A program made the translations under genes and the position numbers. 41,574 bases of DNA. It comes from Enemella evansiae. GTDB taxonomy: Bacteria > Pseudomonadota > Alphaproteobacteria > Rhodobacterales > Rhodobacteraceae. The stretch's first letter is position 1. The number at the start of each line of letters is the position of its first letter. Under the pieces are notes generated by a model that saw only the letters and a program-made list of their open reading frames with translations, did not search any database and was not told where the DNA came from. Location of the stretch: the NCBI GenBank assembly GCA_017255395.1, contig JAFKDC010000006.1, forward strand, positions 1-41,574. Reading direction: 5' to 3'. This document shows positions 25,198-32,247 of this stretch, piece after piece.

Positions 25198-25485
25198 CAA
25201 AAATCTTCCTATTACTACGGGTTGTGTTTCAGACTTAGCCAGCCATCGAACCCGGGCCCAAAGACATGCCTCATCCTGCACGTGTATGGGGTAAGGTGCT
25301 ACATCATTTCAGGATCAAAAATCAAGCAAATCACGCGCCCACTGATGGTAAACCGGCTCCAAAAACACCACAAAGTTGAAATATTGCTGTTTTTGTCACT
25401 GTTTCTGATCTTTTCCCCCTCACTTCATCCCCTATCCCCGCCTCCGGAACGCGTTTAACAAAGATTAAACTGAACGGAGTCCTCC
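25198..25485. other. AT-richer divergent intergenic region
   Basis: Spacer between the HTH regulator (minus) and the MDR oxidoreductase (plus). It is noticeably AT-richer than its surroundings, with stretches such as GAAATATTGCTGTTTTTG, and is probably rich in promoter and operator sites for both genes. The one distinct motif is the inverted repeat listed next. No gene is convincing. Confidence 0.45.
25453..25470. promoter_or_regulatory. GTTTAA-N6-TTAAAC inverted repeat
   Basis: GTTTAA at 25453-25458 and TTAAAC at 25465-25470 form a perfect inverted repeat, 15 bases before the start codon of the oxidoreductase gene. It resembles a CtrA-type TTAA-N7-TTAA site, but the spacing is six rather than seven. 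The neighbouring HTH regulator is an alternative binder. Confidence 0.45.
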
Positions 25486-26454
25486 ATGCGCGCGCTTTTG
25501 CTCTCTTCCCACGAATCTCCCCCCTCGCTTGTCGAGATCGCAGAGCCCGAACCCGCACAGGGTGAAATCAAGGTTCGCATTGCAACCTGTGGTCTAAATT
25601 TCGCGGATCTGCTGATGATGAAGGGCACCTATCAGGACACCCCCGCCCTGCCCTTCGTCATGGGCATGGAGGTCGCGGGCCGCGTCGAGGCAGTCGGTGC
25701 CGGGGTGACGGGTTTCGCCCCCGGCGACCGGGTTGCGGTCTATGGCGGTCAGGGCGGACTTGCGGAACTCGGCTGCTTCCCGGCGGAGCGCGCGGTGAAA
25801 CTGCCCGACAGCATGGGCTGGACCGAGGCCGCGGCCTTCCAGATCGCCTATGGCACCAGCCACCTTGCGCTGGACCACCGCGCGCGATTGCAGCCGGGCG
25901 AAACGCTGCTGGTGCTGGGCGCGGCGGGCGGCGTCGGCCTGACGGCGGTCGAGATCGGCCACCTGATGGGCGCGCGGGTCGTCGCCTGCGCGCGCGGCAC
26001 CGACAAGCTGGAGGCCGCGAAGGCCGCCGGTGCCGATGTGCTGATCGACGCCACCACGCAGGATATCCGCGCCGAGATGAAGGCGCTCGGCGGCGCCAAT
26101 GTGGTCTACGATCCCGTCGGGGGCGAACAGTTCGCCGCCGCCTTCCGCGCCTGCCGTCCCGAGGCGCGGATCCTGACCATCGGTTTCGCCAGCGGCGAGG
26201 TCCCGCAGATCAAGGCGAACCACCTGCTGGTCAAGAACCTCTCGGTGCTGGGCCTCTACTGGGGCGGCTACCTCAGCTTCCGTCCCGAGGTGCTGACCCG
26301 CTCTCTGCAACAGTTGATCGCCTGGCACGGCGAAGGCCGCCTGACCCCGCATGTCAGCAATGTCCTGCCGCTGGACCGCGCCGAAGAGGGCATGGCCCTG
26401 CTGCGCGACCGGAAGTCCACCGGCAAGGTCGTGATCACGATCCAGGATCTCTGA
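25486..26454 (+). CDS. NADPH:quinone oxidoreductase family (MDR superfamily) protein
   Basis: A 322-residue zinc-independent medium-chain dehydrogenase/reductase. The N-terminal GroES-like domain is visible in VRIATCGLNFADLLMMKGTYQ and VMGMEVAGRVEAVG. The cofactor domain has LGAAGGVGLTAVEIGHLMGARVVA, the AXXGXXG-type NADPH motif. Catalytic zinc ligands of alcohol dehydrogenases are absent, as in quinone reductases or enoyl-reductase-like proteins. The physiological substrate is unknown. The ATG at 25486 has GGAG 6-10 bases upstream. It is divergent from the HTH regulator, which may control it. Confidence 0.9.
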   Translation: MRALLLSSHESPPSLVEIAEPEPAQGEIKVRIATCGLNFADLLMMKGTYQDTPALPFVMGMEVAGRVEAVGAGVTGFAPGDRVAVYGGQGGLAELGCFPAERAVKLPDSMGWTEAAAFQIAYGTSHLALDHRARLQPGETLLVLGAAGGVGLTAVEIGHLMGARVVACARGTDKLEAAKAAGADVLIDATTQDIRAEMKALGGANVVYDPVGGEQFAAAFRACRPEARILTIGFASGEVPQIKANHLLVKNLSVLGLYWGGYLSFRPEVLTRSLQQLIAWHGEGRLTPHVSNVLPLDRAEEGMALLRDRKSTGKVVITIQDL

Positions 26455-26540
26455 GCGCGACAGCTCCGGGCCGCGGCCTGGAGGGCGGGCCGCTGCGCCT
26501 CGGCAGTGGCGCGGCCGGGGCGACCGGAAGGGGGCGGCCG

Positions 26541-27509
26541 CTACCCCGCCTCTTTCGCCCAGACCATGTCGATCATCGCCTGCGTGCCCCGGCTGAACTC
26601 CAGCGGGCAGGCATAGGCGGCCCCGTCCAGAACGCTTGTGTTAAACGCCTCGACCTGATGGACGTAATGGTTGTCCGCCGGGAAGCGGTAAACCGTCTCG
26701 ACAAGGTCGGCGGATTGCACGACCACCCGCGCCTCGCCATAGACATTGGCGTTGAAGGGCGCGGTCAGGCGCATCACGCCCCCCTCGCCGTGGAACACCA
26801 TCTCTTGCCAGGGCGCCATGCGCATCGACACCACGCCGCTGTAGTGGAAGGACGGGAATTGCGCGGTGATATGGGTCCAGACATCGACCCCGTTCTCGCG
26901 CTCCACCTTCGCCGACAGGATCGCTGACGGCTCCTCGCCGGTGACGAAGCGGGCCGCGCCGTAGATGTAGACGCCGATGTCGGGCACCGCGCCGCCGCCG
27001 GTCTCGGGGCGGTTGCGGATATTGCCCGCATCGCGGTTGTCGAAGGAAAACGCCCCCGAGACCCGCACCAGCCTGCCGATGGCCCCGGCCTCGAACAGCG
27101 CCTTCGCCTTCTGCCACTGCGGATGATGCACGATCATATAGGCCTCGGCGGCGCACAGCCCGCTGCGGTCGCGCGCCGCGATCACCGCGTCGAAGTCGCT
27201 TGCCTTCATCGCAAGGGGCTTTTCGACCAGCACATGCTTGCCCGCCTCCAGCGCTTTCAGCGCCCAGTCCACATGCAGGTGGTTGGGCAGCGGCACATAG
27301 ACCGCATCGACACCCGGATCGTCCAGCAGCGCCTCGTAGCTGTCATGCACCCGCAGGTCCGGCGCGAAGGCCTGAAACGGCGCGGCCTTCTCCGCGCTGG
27401 AGGTGGCCAGCGCCGCCAGCCGCCCGCGCCCGGCGGCGTGAATCGCCGGCCCCATGTGCCGCCGCGCAAAATTCGCCGCGCCCAGAATGCCCCAGTTCAC
27501 CGTATCCAT
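26541..27509 (-). CDS. Gfo/Idh/MocA family NAD(P)-dependent oxidoreductase
   Basis: A 322-residue oxidoreductase. The N-terminal Rossmann motif is WGILGAANFARRHMGPAI, and the signature LVEKPLAM carries the EKP typical of the family. The C-terminal alpha/beta domain follows, with GGGAVPDIGVYIYGAARFVTG in the catalytic region. Relatives oxidise sugars, inositols or related cyclic polyols. No sugar-transport or sugar-degradation genes are nearby, so the substrate is unknown. The start at 27509 has GGGGGA upstream. The gene is convergent with the oxidoreductase gene before it and 63 bp downstream of the Lrp regulator gene on the same strand. Confidence 0.9.
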   Translation of the reverse strand: MDTVNWGILGAANFARRHMGPAIHAAGRGRLAALATSSAEKAAPFQAFAPDLRVHDSYEALLDDPGVDAVYVPLPNHLHVDWALKALEAGKHVLVEKPLAMKASDFDAVIAARDRSGLCAAEAYMIVHHPQWQKAKALFEAGAIGRLVRVSGAFSFDNRDAGNIRNRPETGGGAVPDIGVYIYGAARFVTGEEPSAILSAKVERENGVDVWTHITAQFPSFHYSGVVSMRMAPWQEMVFHGEGGVMRLTAPFNANVYGEARVVVQSADLVETVYRFPADNHYVHQVEAFNTSVLDGAAYACPLEFSRGTQAMIDMVWAKEAG

Positions 27510-27572
27510 GAGTTCCCCCGTGATGTTTGCGCCACCATGACGGTGCCGCCGCAGGGGGTCAATGCGGGCGGG

Positions 27573-28052
27573 TCACTCGTCCGATGGCAGCAGCGGCCAG
27601 GGGCTTCGCGTCTTGGTCCGGCGCAGCACGAAATGCGTCTGGCTCGCCCGCACCAGACCGCTGCCGAGGATCCCGCGCATCAGGAAGGTCTCCAGATCCT
27701 CGGGATCGCGCGCCGCGACCTTCAGGATGAAGTCGCTGCCCCCGGTGACAGAGGCGCATTCGACGATCCGCTCCTCGCGCTCCACCAATCCGGCAAACTG
27801 CTTGATCGTGCGTTCCTGATGGTCGACGAGACTGACGAAGACATAGGCCAGCGCGTCCAGCCCCAGCTTCTTCGGATCCAGCCGGGCGACATAGCCCTTG
27901 ATGGCGCCCGCTTCTTCCAGCCGCTTGACCCGCCGCCAGCAGGGCGAGGGCGAGAGCCCGGCGGCCTCGGCAAGGTCCTGTACGCTTGCCTTGCCGTCCT
28001 TTTGCAGGTGCGCAAGAAGCTTTCTGTCCACGGAATCGAGTTTGAGAGGCAC
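27573..28052 (-). CDS. Lrp/AsnC family transcriptional regulator (next to phhA)
   Basis: A 159-residue feast/famine regulator: HTH at LLAHLQKDGKASVQDLAEAAGLSPSPCWRRVKRLEEAGAIKGYVARLD, followed by the RAM ligand-binding domain (ALAYVFVSLVDHQ, TGGSDFILKVAARD, FLMRGILGSGLVRASQTHFVL). It starts at a GTG at 28052, with AGGAAGG upstream. It is divergent from phenylalanine hydroxylase, with 118 bases between start codons, which strongly suggests that it controls phhA in response to an aromatic amino acid. That is inferred from the arrangement. Confidence 0.92.
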   Translation of the reverse strand: MPLKLDSVDRKLLAHLQKDGKASVQDLAEAAGLSPSPCWRRVKRLEEAGAIKGYVARLDPKKLGLDALAYVFVSLVDHQERTIKQFAGLVEREERIVECASVTGGSDFILKVAARDPEDLETFLMRGILGSGLVRASQTHFVLRRTKTRSPWPLLPSDE

Positions 28053-28170
28053 GGTCTTCCTTCCTCTGCCGGTTCAGGGAAACCAGCTAGCGCAGGACCC
28101 CGCGTTATCCATGGCATTCGACAAGATTTACCCCGCCTGCCCGTTCATGCTTGCAGAAACGGAGGACCCA

Positions 28171-28959
28171 ATGCCCAAATCGACCAAATATCTCGCAAAA
28201 CTGCCCGATGCCAATGGCTTCATCGCCTATACCGCCGAAGAGGACGCGGTCTGGCGCGATCTCTACGCGATGCAGGCCCCGCAGGTCGCCCGGCACAGCG
28301 CGCAGCCCTATCTGGACGGTCTTGCCCGCATCGCGCTGCCGCAGGACCGGGTGCCGCAATGCCCCGAGATATCCGAGCGGCTGGGCGAGATGACCGGCTG
28401 GCGGGTCGAGCCGGTGCCCGCGCTGATCCCCTTCGGCCGCTTCTTCGGCATGCTGGCCGACAGGACCTTTCCGGCCGCCTCCTTCATGCGCTCGCGCGAG
28501 GATTTCGACTACATCGAAGAGCCCGACATCTTCCACGAGCTGTTCGGCCATACGCCGCTGCTGACCGATCCGCGCTTTGCCGCCTTCAGCCAGGCCATCG
28601 GCGCCGCCGGGCGCGACGCCGACCCCAAGGACTACGCCTGGCTGATCCGCCTCTACTGGTTCACCATCGAATTCGGCCTGATGCGGGAGGGCACGGGGGT
28701 GAAGGCGCTTGGCTCCGGCCTTGCCTCTTCCCCGGAAGAGCTGGAGTGGAGCGTCTCGGGCCAGCCGCAATACCGGCCCTTCGACATCATCGACATTCTG
28801 CGCACGCCCTACCGCATCGACATCCCGCAGCCGATCTACTTCGTCCTCGACGATCTCGATACGCTGTTTGCCGCCGCAGAGCGGGACCTGCTGAAGGATG
28901 TGGCACAGGCGCAGAAACTGGGCCTGCACGCGCCCGCCTATCCGCCGAAAGCCGCCTGA
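28171..28959 (+). CDS. phhA: Phenylalanine 4-monooxygenase
   Basis: Fe2+- and tetrahydropterin-dependent hydroxylation of phenylalanine to tyrosine, the first step of Phe degradation. At 262 residues it is the usual monomeric bacterial length, without the regulatory domain of animal enzymes. The iron ligands are His122 and His127 in FHELFGHTPLL and Glu167 in FTIEFGL. RVEPVPALIPFGRFFGMLADRTFPA is the conserved stretch before them. The ATG at 28171 has GGAGG five bases upstream. No pterin-carbinolamine dehydratase (phhB) gene is adjacent. Tyrosine would be passed on through an aminotransferase to the HPPD encoded at 39704-40801. Confidence 0.95.
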   Translation: MPKSTKYLAKLPDANGFIAYTAEEDAVWRDLYAMQAPQVARHSAQPYLDGLARIALPQDRVPQCPEISERLGEMTGWRVEPVPALIPFGRFFGMLADRTFPAASFMRSREDFDYIEEPDIFHELFGHTPLLTDPRFAAFSQAIGAAGRDADPKDYAWLIRLYWFTIEFGLMREGTGVKALGSGLASSPEELEWSVSGQPQYRPFDIIDILRTPYRIDIPQPIYFVLDDLDTLFAAAERDLLKDVAQAQKLGLHAPAYPPKAA

Positions 28960-28961
28960 CC

Positions 28962-28977
28962 CATGTCGTGAGACATG
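28962..28977 (+). terminator. Small hairpin after phhA
   Basis: CATGTC-GTGA-GACATG forms a perfect 6-bp stem directly after the phhA stop codon, followed by six A residues and then the larger rpoH terminator stem. It could help phhA mRNA termination or stability. It is short, so the assignment is weak. Confidence 0.35.
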
Positions 28978-29010
28978 AAAAAACCCCCGTCCGGGTCAGC
29001 CGGGCGGGGG
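28978..29010 (-). terminator. Intrinsic terminator of rpoH
   Basis: On the minus strand an 11-bp stem (28984-28994 with 29000-29010, one G-T pair, 5-base loop) is followed by TTTTTT. It starts 22 bases after the rpoH stop codon. This is a textbook Rho-independent terminator for the minus strand. Confidence 0.9.
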
Positions 29011-29031
29011 CGTCGGTTCGTTGGGGCGGCA

Positions 29032-29928
29032 TCAGCTTGCGGGCAGCATCCCCTGTTCCTTCGCAAGGTCACGCATCCGCGTTTGCAGCTTTTCGAAAGC
29101 CCGCACCTCGATCTGCCGGATCCGTTCCCGAGAGACATCGTAGACGCCCGACAGGTCCTCCAGCGTCACCGGCTGGTCGCTCAGGCGGCGCTGGGTGAGG
29201 ATATCGCGCTCGCGGTCGTTCAGCACGTCCATGGCCTCTGCCAGAAGCGCGCGCCGCGATTCCAGCTCGTCACGCTCGGCGTAGTCACCGGCCTGATCGG
29301 CGTCTTCGTCCTCCAGCCAGTCCTGCCACTGCATCGAGCCTTCGCCCTCGGAGCCGATGGTCGCGTTCAGCGAGGCATCGCCACCCGACAGCCGCCGGTT
29401 CATGCTGATCACCTCCGTCTCGGTCACGCCGAGATCATGGGCGATCTTCTGCACGTGCTCGGGCCGCAGATCGCCGTCCTCCAGCGCGCCGATGCGGCTT
29501 TTCGCCTTGCGCAGGTTGAAGAACAGTTTCTTCTGCGCCGAGGTCGTGCCCAGCTTCACAAGGCTCCACGACCTCAGGATGTATTCCTGGATCGAGGCGC
29601 GGATCCACCACATCGCGTAGGTCGCAAGGCGAAAGCCCTTTTCCGGGTCGAAGCGCTTGACCGCCTGCATGAGGCCGACATTGGCCTCGGAAATCACCTC
29701 GGCCTGCGGCAGTCCGTAGCCGCGATAGCCCATGGCGATCTTGGCGGCGAGCCGCAGGTGAGAGGTCACCAGCTGGTGCGCCGCACCGGTGTCCTCATCC
29801 TCGACCCAGCGTTTCGCCAGCATGTATTCCTGTTCCGGTTCCAGAAGAGGGAACTTGCGGATTTCCTGAAGGTAGCGGCTCAGGCCCGCTTCGGGCGACG
29901 GAGCCGGAAGATTGGCATAGTTGCTCAC
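29032..29928 (-). CDS. rpoH: RNA polymerase sigma-32 factor RpoH
   Basis: Alternative sigma factor for the heat-shock response, 298 residues, the same size as Rhodobacter RpoHI. Region 2 contains LVTSHLRLAAKIAMGYRGYGLPQAEVISEANVGLMQAVKRFDPEKGFRLATYAMWWIRASIQEYILRSWSLVK, followed by the RpoH box QKKLFFNLRKAK. Region 4 has an HTH at LEDLSGVYDVSRERIRQIEVRAFEKL. Roseobacters often carry two rpoH genes; this one looks like type I. It begins at a GTG at 29928 with AGGGACAGGAA upstream. The upstream spacer holds a large palindrome and an inverted repeat that may be regulatory. Confidence 0.96.
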   Translation of the reverse strand: MSNYANLPAPSPEAGLSRYLQEIRKFPLLEPEQEYMLAKRWVEDEDTGAAHQLVTSHLRLAAKIAMGYRGYGLPQAEVISEANVGLMQAVKRFDPEKGFRLATYAMWWIRASIQEYILRSWSLVKLGTTSAQKKLFFNLRKAKSRIGALEDGDLRPEHVQKIAHDLGVTETEVISMNRRLSGGDASLNATIGSEGEGSMQWQDWLEDEDADQAGDYAERDELESRRALLAEAMDVLNDRERDILTQRRLSDQPVTLEDLSGVYDVSRERIRQIEVRAFEKLQTRMRDLAKEQGMLPAS

Positions 29929-30040
29929 GTTCCTGTCCCTTTCATGTTACGCGGCTTAACATCAACATGGTGTGCCATGGCCGCGGTTACAAGATGTGTT
30001 CGCTTTCAAACGTTGATACGCAGTTAAGGTTGCTTTCCGT

Positions 30041-30062
30041 CGCTGTAACCATTGTGACAGCG
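30041..30062. promoter_or_regulatory. CGCTGT-N10-ACAGCG inverted repeat
   Basis: Perfect 6-bp inverted repeat spaced by 10 bases in the spacer upstream of rpoH (minus) and the DUF4386 gene (plus). Its span would suit an operator for a dimeric regulator. No direct evidence for a binder. Confidence 0.35.
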
Positions 30063-30093
30063 CTATCACGAGGCTGTGCAAAAGATCCGACCC

Positions 30094-30113
30094 GCCATGC
30101 GGATCCGCATGGC
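30094..30113. repeat. 20-bp perfect palindrome upstream of rpoH
   Basis: GCCATGCGGATCCGCATGGC is fully symmetric with no spacer. It lies 165 bp before the rpoH start codon (minus strand) and 80 bp before the DUF4386 start (plus strand). It could be a cruciform-type terminator or an operator. Confidence 0.55.
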
Positions 30114-30193
30114 CCTCATTCAAAATCGGGGCGCTTTTTTACACATCCGTATCGGTTAATGTCAAGCCAGACCGCCTGTCATGAAAGCCTCCG

Positions 30194-30847
30194 ATGCCCG
30201 CACAGCCCCTTCCCGCCCCCGCCCGCGCCGTCCGTCTTGCCGGTCTGCTGTACCTTGTCATCATCGTGACCGGCCTCTCGGCGGAACTGCTACTGCGCGG
30301 GCCGCTGCTGACCGGCGGGCCCGAGCAGATCGCCGCCGCCGTCTCTGCCGCCCTGCCCCGCTTCCGCATGGCGCTGCTGGCGGATGTGGTCATGCTGGGC
30401 GCCGATATCGCGCTGGCGCTGCTGTTCTGGCGCCTTCTGCGCGGCGTCTCGGAGGGCGCGGCGCTCGCGGCCATGGTGCTGCGGCTGATGCAGGCGACGC
30501 TGATCGGCGCGGCGCTGGTGCTGCTGTCGGCCCTGCCCTTCGCCCTGGCCCAGGGAGAGATCGCGCTGGCCGCCCTGCTCGCAGAGCTGCATGCGACCGG
30601 CTACGATGTCGGCCTGATCCTGTTCGGCGCCAACAGCCTGATCATGGCACTGCTGCTGCGCATGTCGGGCGGGGTGCCAAAGGTCATCCTCGGCGGCATC
30701 GCGCTGTCGGGCCTTGTCTACATGACCGGCGGCCTTGCCCGCCTTGCCGCCCCCGCCGCGCTGGAGGTGATCCAATACGCCTATGCCCTGCCGATGCTGG
30801 CGGAAAGCGCGCTCTGCCTCTGGCTGCTGCTCACGGGGCGGATCTGA
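30194..30847 (+). CDS. DUF4386-type integral membrane protein
   Basis: A 217-residue hydrophobic protein with about six transmembrane segments (for example LAGLLYLVIIVTGLSAELLL, LLADVVMLGADIALALLFWRLL, LIGAALVLLSALPFALA, VGLILFGANSLIMALLL). The pattern resembles DUF4386 family proteins, whose function is unknown. A His in ELHATGYDVGLILFG is in a conserved-looking position. The start at 30194 has no strong ribosome-binding site. Its end overlaps the end of the convergent rluD gene by 17 bases. Confidence 0.8.
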   Translation: MPAQPLPAPARAVRLAGLLYLVIIVTGLSAELLLRGPLLTGGPEQIAAAVSAALPRFRMALLADVVMLGADIALALLFWRLLRGVSEGAALAAMVLRLMQATLIGAALVLLSALPFALAQGEIALAALLAELHATGYDVGLILFGANSLIMALLLRMSGGVPKVILGGIALSGLVYMTGGLARLAAPAALEVIQYAYALPMLAESALCLWLLLTGRI

Positions 30848-31859
30848 GCGCCGCGATCAGCTGGCTCATGTCCTCCGGCAGAGGCACCTCGAACAGCAGG
30901 GCCTCGCCGGTGGCGGGATGCTCGAACCCCAGTTCCGCCGCATGCAGGGCCTGCCGGGGAAACCGGCTAGCCGCCGCATGACCGGCGGGGCTCAGAGCCT
31001 TTTCCGGGACCCTGCGGCGCCCGCCATAGGTCTGGTCGCCGACAAGCGCGTGGCCCGCATGGGCCATGTGCACGCGGATCTGGTGCGTGCGCCCGGTCTC
31101 CAGCCGGCACTCCACCAATGCCATGCTCGCGGGCGTGCCAAAGCGTTCCAGCGTGCGGGCATGGGTGATCGCGTGCCGCCCCTGCCCGTCGAAATATACC
31201 GCCTGCCGCTGCCGGTCGGTCTTGTGCCGCGCCAGCCCGCTGGTGATCGTCAGCACCCCGGCGCCCGAGGACGACACCCCCCGCATGCCCATCAGGCGCG
31301 GGTCGGCCAGATCGGGCACGCCGTGCACGACGGCACGATAGGCCCGGCGCGCCGTGTGTTTCTCGAATTGCCTGGCAAGCCCGTGGTGCGCCCGGTCGGA
31401 CTTTGCCACCACCAGAAGGCCGCTGGTGTCCTTGTCGATGCGGTGGACGATGCCGGGCCGCTTCTCTCCGCCGATGCCAGAGAGGTCGCCCCCGAAGTGG
31501 TGCAGCAGCGCATTGACCAGCGTGCCGTCCGGCGTTCCGGGGGCCGGGTGCACCACCATCCCGGCGGGCTTGTCGATCACCAGAAGGTCCTCGTCCTCGA
31601 AGAGGATGACCAGCGGAATGTCCTGCGCCACCACGTCGTAGTCCCGGGCCTCTGGCACCGCGATGGTCACGGTATCCCCTTCCGCCACAGGGGCCTTGGG
31701 GTTCGCGGCCACCGCGCCGTTCACCGTCACGGCGCCCTCGGCGATCAGCCGCGCGAGGCGGGTGCGCGACAGGGCGGCCTGCTCTGGCACATCGCGCGCA
31801 AGCGCCTTATCTAGGCGCGGCGGCGGATCGGCCGCGATAGTCACGCGAAGGATGGTCAT
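30831..31859 (-). CDS. rluD: RluA-family 23S rRNA pseudouridine synthase, RluD type
   Basis: Converts uridines in 23S rRNA (for RluD, positions 1911/1915/1917 in helix 69) to pseudouridine. The 342-residue protein has an N-terminal S4 RNA-binding domain (LSRTRLARLIAEGAVTVNGAVA) and the catalytic motif GIVHRIDKDTSGLLVVAK with the active-site Asp. ETGRTHQIRVHMAHAGHALVGDQTYG is the second family signature. The start at 31859 is used because it gives the normal N-terminus. Its start lies within a base or two of the divergent DUF6476-type gene. RluC- or RluA-type specificity is possible, but the length and S4 domain favour RluD. Confidence 0.92.
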   Translation of the reverse strand: MTILRVTIAADPPPRLDKALARDVPEQAALSRTRLARLIAEGAVTVNGAVAANPKAPVAEGDTVTIAVPEARDYDVVAQDIPLVILFEDEDLLVIDKPAGMVVHPAPGTPDGTLVNALLHHFGGDLSGIGGEKRPGIVHRIDKDTSGLLVVAKSDRAHHGLARQFEKHTARRAYRAVVHGVPDLADPRLMGMRGVSSSGAGVLTITSGLARHKTDRQRQAVYFDGQGRHAITHARTLERFGTPASMALVECRLETGRTHQIRVHMAHAGHALVGDQTYGGRRRVPEKALSPAGHAAASRFPRQALHAAELGFEHPATGEALLFEVPLPEDMSQLIAALRSAP

Positions 31860-31860
31860 C

Positions 31861-32178
31861 GTGTCCCCTGATCCTGATCCCGAAGCCCTGCCGGAACCGC
31901 CGGGCCTGCGTTTCCTGCGGCTGCTGGTCACGGTCCTGACGGCGGTGATGATTGCCGGGATACTCGGAATCCTCGGCCTGATCTGGGTGCGCTATAACAA
32001 TGCACAGGCGCCGCTGCCAGAGGTGATCTCCCTGCCGGGCGGCGCCACGGCCACCGCCTACACGCAGGGCACCGACTGGTACGCGGTGGTGACGCAGGGC
32101 GCCGAGGGCGAGGCGATCCTGATCTTCGACCGCGCCACGGGCCGCCTGCGCCAGACCATCGGCATCGCGCAACCCTGA
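31861..32178 (+). CDS. DUF6476-type small membrane protein
   Basis: A 105-residue protein with one transmembrane helix (FLRLLVTVLTAVMIAGILGILGLIWV) preceded by a short Pro/Glu-rich tail (SPDPDPEALPEPPG). A small soluble domain follows (LPGGATATAYTQGTDWYAVVTQ, then ILIFDRATGRLRQTIGI). It looks like the DUF6476 family that neighbours rluD in Rhodobacteraceae; the function is unknown. The GTG at 31861 has AAGGATGG at a good distance. An in-frame ATG at 31852 would overlap the rluD start by eight bases. No room for a classical promoter exists between the two divergent genes. Confidence 0.8.
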   Translation: MSPDPDPEALPEPPGLRFLRLLVTVLTAVMIAGILGILGLIWVRYNNAQAPLPEVISLPGGATATAYTQGTDWYAVVTQGAEGEAILIFDRATGRLRQTIGIAQP

Positions 32179-32190
32179 GGCCGGGCGCCC

Positions 32191-32210
32191 AAGAGCCTTG
32201 CAAGGCTCTT
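32191..32210. repeat. 20-bp perfect palindrome, first of a pair
   Basis: AAGAGCCTTGCAAGGCTCTT, fully symmetric, one base before a second palindrome. It lies in the spacer between two convergent genes and is probably part of a bidirectional terminator or a dispersed palindromic repeat. The DNA can form a 10-bp hairpin on either strand. Confidence 0.7.
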
Positions 32211-32211
32211 G

Positions 32212-32233
32212 CAAATTTCTTCGAAGAAATTTG
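32212..32233. repeat. 22-bp perfect palindrome, second of a pair
   Basis: The half-site CAAATTTCTTC is followed by its exact reverse complement, giving a 22-bp palindrome one base after the first. It is AT-rich with a TTCGAA centre. In RNA from either strand the two palindromes would form consecutive hairpins. It is 15 bases from the stop codon of the convergent decarboxylase gene. Confidence 0.7.
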
Positions 32234-32247
32234 GCCCCTCGCGGAGG

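Noticed and set aside
25455-25468. CtrA binding site
   Set aside because: The half-sites TTAA are six rather than seven bases apart, so I record only the dyad.
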